Source: an uncultured Gammaproteobacteria bacterium
GTDB taxonomy: Bacteria; Pseudomonadota; Gammaproteobacteria; Arenicellales; UBA868
Assembly (NCBI GenBank): GCA_913051905.1
Contig: CAJXBY010000131.1
Span: 1-7,593, forward strand
DNA: 7,593 nt
Direction of reading: 5' to 3'
A program made the translations under genes and the position numbers. A model generated the notes under the pieces. The model was given only the letters and a program-made list of their open reading frames with translations, did not search any database and was not told the origin of the DNA. Within the stretch, counting starts at the first letter, position 1. Every line of letters begins with the position of its first letter. Below are positions 6,254 to 7,593 of the stretch, one piece after another.

Positions 6254-7024
6254 ATGCGTGTGCTGCTGGTTGACGGACTGAATCTGATTCGACGGGTTTA
6301 TGCCGGCGTGCCGCCGGCCGAAGGCCCGGCAACCCGTTCGGAATCGGTTGTCAACGCGTGCCTGTTCTCGCTGCAGAGAGGCCTGCGTTCCCACCCTGCC
6401 ACCCATGCAGTCTGTGCTCTGGACAGCGATGAACCGGGTTGGCGAAAGGTGCTCTATCCGGATTACAAGAAGAACCGTTCGCCGATGCCGGAAGAGTTGC
6501 GCGACATTCTGCCTGATGTTCTGGAGGCCTTCCTGTCTGCCGGTGTCAGATCAATCACGGTTTCGGAACTGGAGGCAGATGACGTGATTGCAACCATTGC
6601 TAGACGGGTGGCGGATTTGAACGGTAACGTCACAGTTCTCTCTACGGACAAGAGTTTCTGCCAGCTGATTGGGTTTGGCGTCCGGGTCTACGACCATTTC
6701 GCTGATGTCGAGCATGATCGAAACTGGACCAGGAACCGGTTCGGTGTAGAGCCGGAGATTCTTGCTGATCTCTTCGCACTGGCCGGTGACACTTCCCTCG
6801 GAATCCCTGGAGTCCGTTCGGTTGGCGTGCACACGGCAGTCAAGCTGCTCAATGACCATGGCACGCTCGAGGGGGTACTCGCGGTCGCGGATGATATCGC
6901 CGGCAAGCTCGGAAGCAAGCTGCGTGACGGCCGCGACGATGCCCGGCTGGCGAAGAAACTGGTCTCTCTAGTGACTGATGCGCAGCTCGGTATGAATCTG
7001 AAGGATTTCCGTTGCGGGGTGTAG
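6254..7024 (+). CDS. xni: Flap endonuclease Xni (exonuclease IX-like 5'-nuclease)
   Basis: A 256-residue structure-specific 5'-nuclease of the FEN family, free-standing rather than fused to DNA polymerase I. E. coli Xni (251 residues) acts on DNA flaps and is a backup for the Pol I 5'-nuclease. N-terminal PIN-like domain: VDGLNLIRR (6-14) with metal ligand D7; D57 in CALDSDE; PDYKKNRSPMPEEL (69-82), the DNA-contacting helical arch base; ELEADD (105-110) with E107, D109 and D110; STDKSFCQL (130-138) with D132. C-terminal helix-three-turn-helix: AGDTSLGIPGVRSVGVHTA (177-195). In Pol I this loop carries two metal-binding aspartates. Here D179 is kept but the second is Leu182; E. coli Xni lacks both. 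The lysine of GPK is also replaced (His193). The ATG has an excellent ribosome site, AGGGAGGA at 6239-6246. A terminator follows at 7029-7068. Confidence 0.9.
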   Translation: MRVLLVDGLNLIRRVYAGVPPAEGPATRSESVVNACLFSLQRGLRSHPATHAVCALDSDEPGWRKVLYPDYKKNRSPMPEELRDILPDVLEAFLSAGVRSITVSELEADDVIATIARRVADLNGNVTVLSTDKSFCQLIGFGVRVYDHFADVEHDRNWTRNRFGVEPEILADLFALAGDTSLGIPGVRSVGVHTAVKLLNDHGTLEGVLAVADDIAGKLGSKLRDGRDDARLAKKLVSLVTDAQLGMNLKDFRCGV

Positions 7025-7028
7025 CCCC

Positions 7029-7082
7029 GAGGATTCCGGAAGTTGCTGCCTCTTTTACCGGATTCCTCTCGTTTATGTCTTT
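7029..7082 (+). terminator. Probable intrinsic terminator of xni
   Basis: GAGGATTCCGG (7029-7039) pairs with CCGGATTCCTC (7058-7068): ten base pairs and one internal T-T mismatch, with an 18-base loop. It is followed by a T-rich but interrupted tail, TCGTTTATGTCTTT (7069-7082). It starts five bases after the xni stop. On the minus strand no T-run follows the stem, so it should act mainly on xni transcripts. The long loop and broken T-tract make it a moderate rather than strong terminator. Confidence 0.55.
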
Positions 7083-7090
7083 AGGGGTGT

Positions 7091-7109
7091 CGCCGAACGT
7101 CAGTCGGCG
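7091..7109 (-). other. Short hairpin at the end of the minus-strand gene
   Basis: CGCCGA (7091-7096) pairs perfectly with TCGGCG (7104-7109) around a seven-base loop that contains the stop codon of the minus-strand gene (7100-7102). Neither side has a T-run, so a full intrinsic terminator is not shown. It may form part of the 3' end structure of the convergent transcript. Confidence 0.25.
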
Positions 7110-7593
7110 GTACGGGTGAGTTTCCCTTTCACCTCAAACACCTCACCCGGCCGGCCCTCGCTGTCCTCCCTGATTCGATGATAGTGAAGGTTCATTGTGT
7201 TGCCTTGGTCCAGGAGTGTCCGATGGTAACTGAACAGCTCAAAATCTCCCGTGTCAGGAATCAGCAGGCCGAAGATCGTCAGTTCGTTGTCCCGGATCCG
7301 CGCCCACAGATAAGGGTCACCTTTGAGAGGATCCAAGGGCTTCCGGCCCCCGAAAACGTTGACTTTCTGTCCGGCTGCGTAGATGCCCTCGCGGTCGGTC
7401 GGTACGAAATCGATCGAATATTCTTTCTTTTTCTTCTTTCCTGAAGCGCTGGTCTTGATCGTCGCCCAGCTGACTGTGAAGCCCTTCTTGTGTTTTTCAA
7501 TCTCAACCTCGACGTCGCGAGGCGCCGTACTCTGATCTACCCCGACAACCCTGGCCTGGCCGGCAAAGCTGCCAAGAAAGGGAGAGAATTCTG
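7100..7593 (-). CDS. Uncharacterised protein, C-terminal 163 residues (5' end outside window)
   Basis: The minus strand is open from the right edge (first full codon 7589-7591) to the TGA at 7100-7102; no stop interrupts it. I do not recognise a named family. The peptide alternates polar and hydrophobic residues and is rich in aromatic, Gly and Asp turn segments, such as VEIEKHKKGFTVSWATIKT, EYSIDFVPTDREGIYA, PYLWARIRDNELTIFGLL and FELFSYHRTLLDQG. This suggests an antiparallel beta fold, perhaps lipocalin- or barrel-like, of a cell-envelope or periplasmic protein, but the N-terminus that would show a signal peptide is missing. Five lysines in a row (7424-7438) form a basic turn. The TTG at 7334-7336 opens a shorter reading frame, but the coding character runs well upstream, so it is an internal leucine. 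The gene converges on xni with a 75-base gap and is not part of its operon. Confidence 0.75.
   Translation of the reverse strand, partial: EFSPFLGSFAGQARVVGVDQSTAPRDVEVEIEKHKKGFTVSWATIKTSASGKKKKKEYSIDFVPTDREGIYAAGQKVNVFGGRKPLDPLKGDPYLWARIRDNELTIFGLLIPDTGDFELFSYHRTLLDQGNTMNLHYHRIREDSEGRPGEVFEVKGKLTRTAD

Noticed and set aside
7178..7444. Plus-strand frame of 88 codons at the right end
   Set aside because: The minus-strand frame across the same bases is longer, runs to the window edge and has a convincing protein pattern; the plus frame is a shadow.
1..7593. A novel defence, mobile or other undescribed multi-gene system
   Set aside because: All complete genes are recognisable housekeeping genes. 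No transposase, integrase, phage gene, CRISPR-like repeat, long direct or inverted repeat, tRNA or rRNA was found.

Overview
The window reads as an ordinary chromosomal segment of a gammaproteobacterium with moderately high GC. The order petA-petB-petC-sspA-sspB is a hallmark of that class. Other class markers are the RecA-independent exonuclease Xni, an HslU close to the E. coli protein along its length, and a cytochrome b of the beta/gamma type. I cannot fix the genus. The HslV amino end (a short propeptide before Gly-Thr-Thr) is the form I associate with Xanthomonadales, Chromatiales and Burkholderia-like lineages rather than with enterics or pseudomonads.

Layout on the + strand. Positions 1-206 are the C-terminal end of oligopeptidase A (prlC). 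After a 132-base gap with an extended -10 promoter and a leader hairpin, petA, petB and petC (339-2916) encode the Rieske protein, cytochrome b and cytochrome c1 of the cytochrome bc1 complex. Their reading frames overlap (TGATG and ATGA), so they are one translationally coupled operon. An 87-base spacer with a GC hairpin leads to sspA (3004-3603), then sspB (3665-4093), then hslV (4140-4682) and hslU (4777-6123). No convincing terminator is visible between petC and hslU, so transcription could run from the petA promoter through hslU. xni (6254-7024) has its own good sigma-70-like promoter and ends in a hairpin with a T-rich tail. From the right edge a minus-strand gene (7100-7593, 5' end outside the window) converges on xni and encodes an unrecognised, apparently beta-rich protein.

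How the genes work together. petABC is the quinol:cytochrome c oxidoreductase of the respiratory chain. SspA is an RNA polymerase-associated stress regulator. SspB delivers ssrA-tagged peptides to ClpXP, and HslV/HslU form a second AAA+ protease. The middle of the window is therefore a stress and protein quality-control block attached to a respiratory operon.

I find no mobile element, CRISPR array, tRNA, rRNA or defence system, and no clear new multi-gene system. The points most worth a second look are a glutamate-less Qo motif (PLWY) in cytochrome b, an Xni with an altered H3TH metal loop, a three-codon mini-ORF formed by an 8-base tandem duplication at the sspA start, the sspB-hslVU neighbourhood, and the unnamed minus-strand gene at the right edge.
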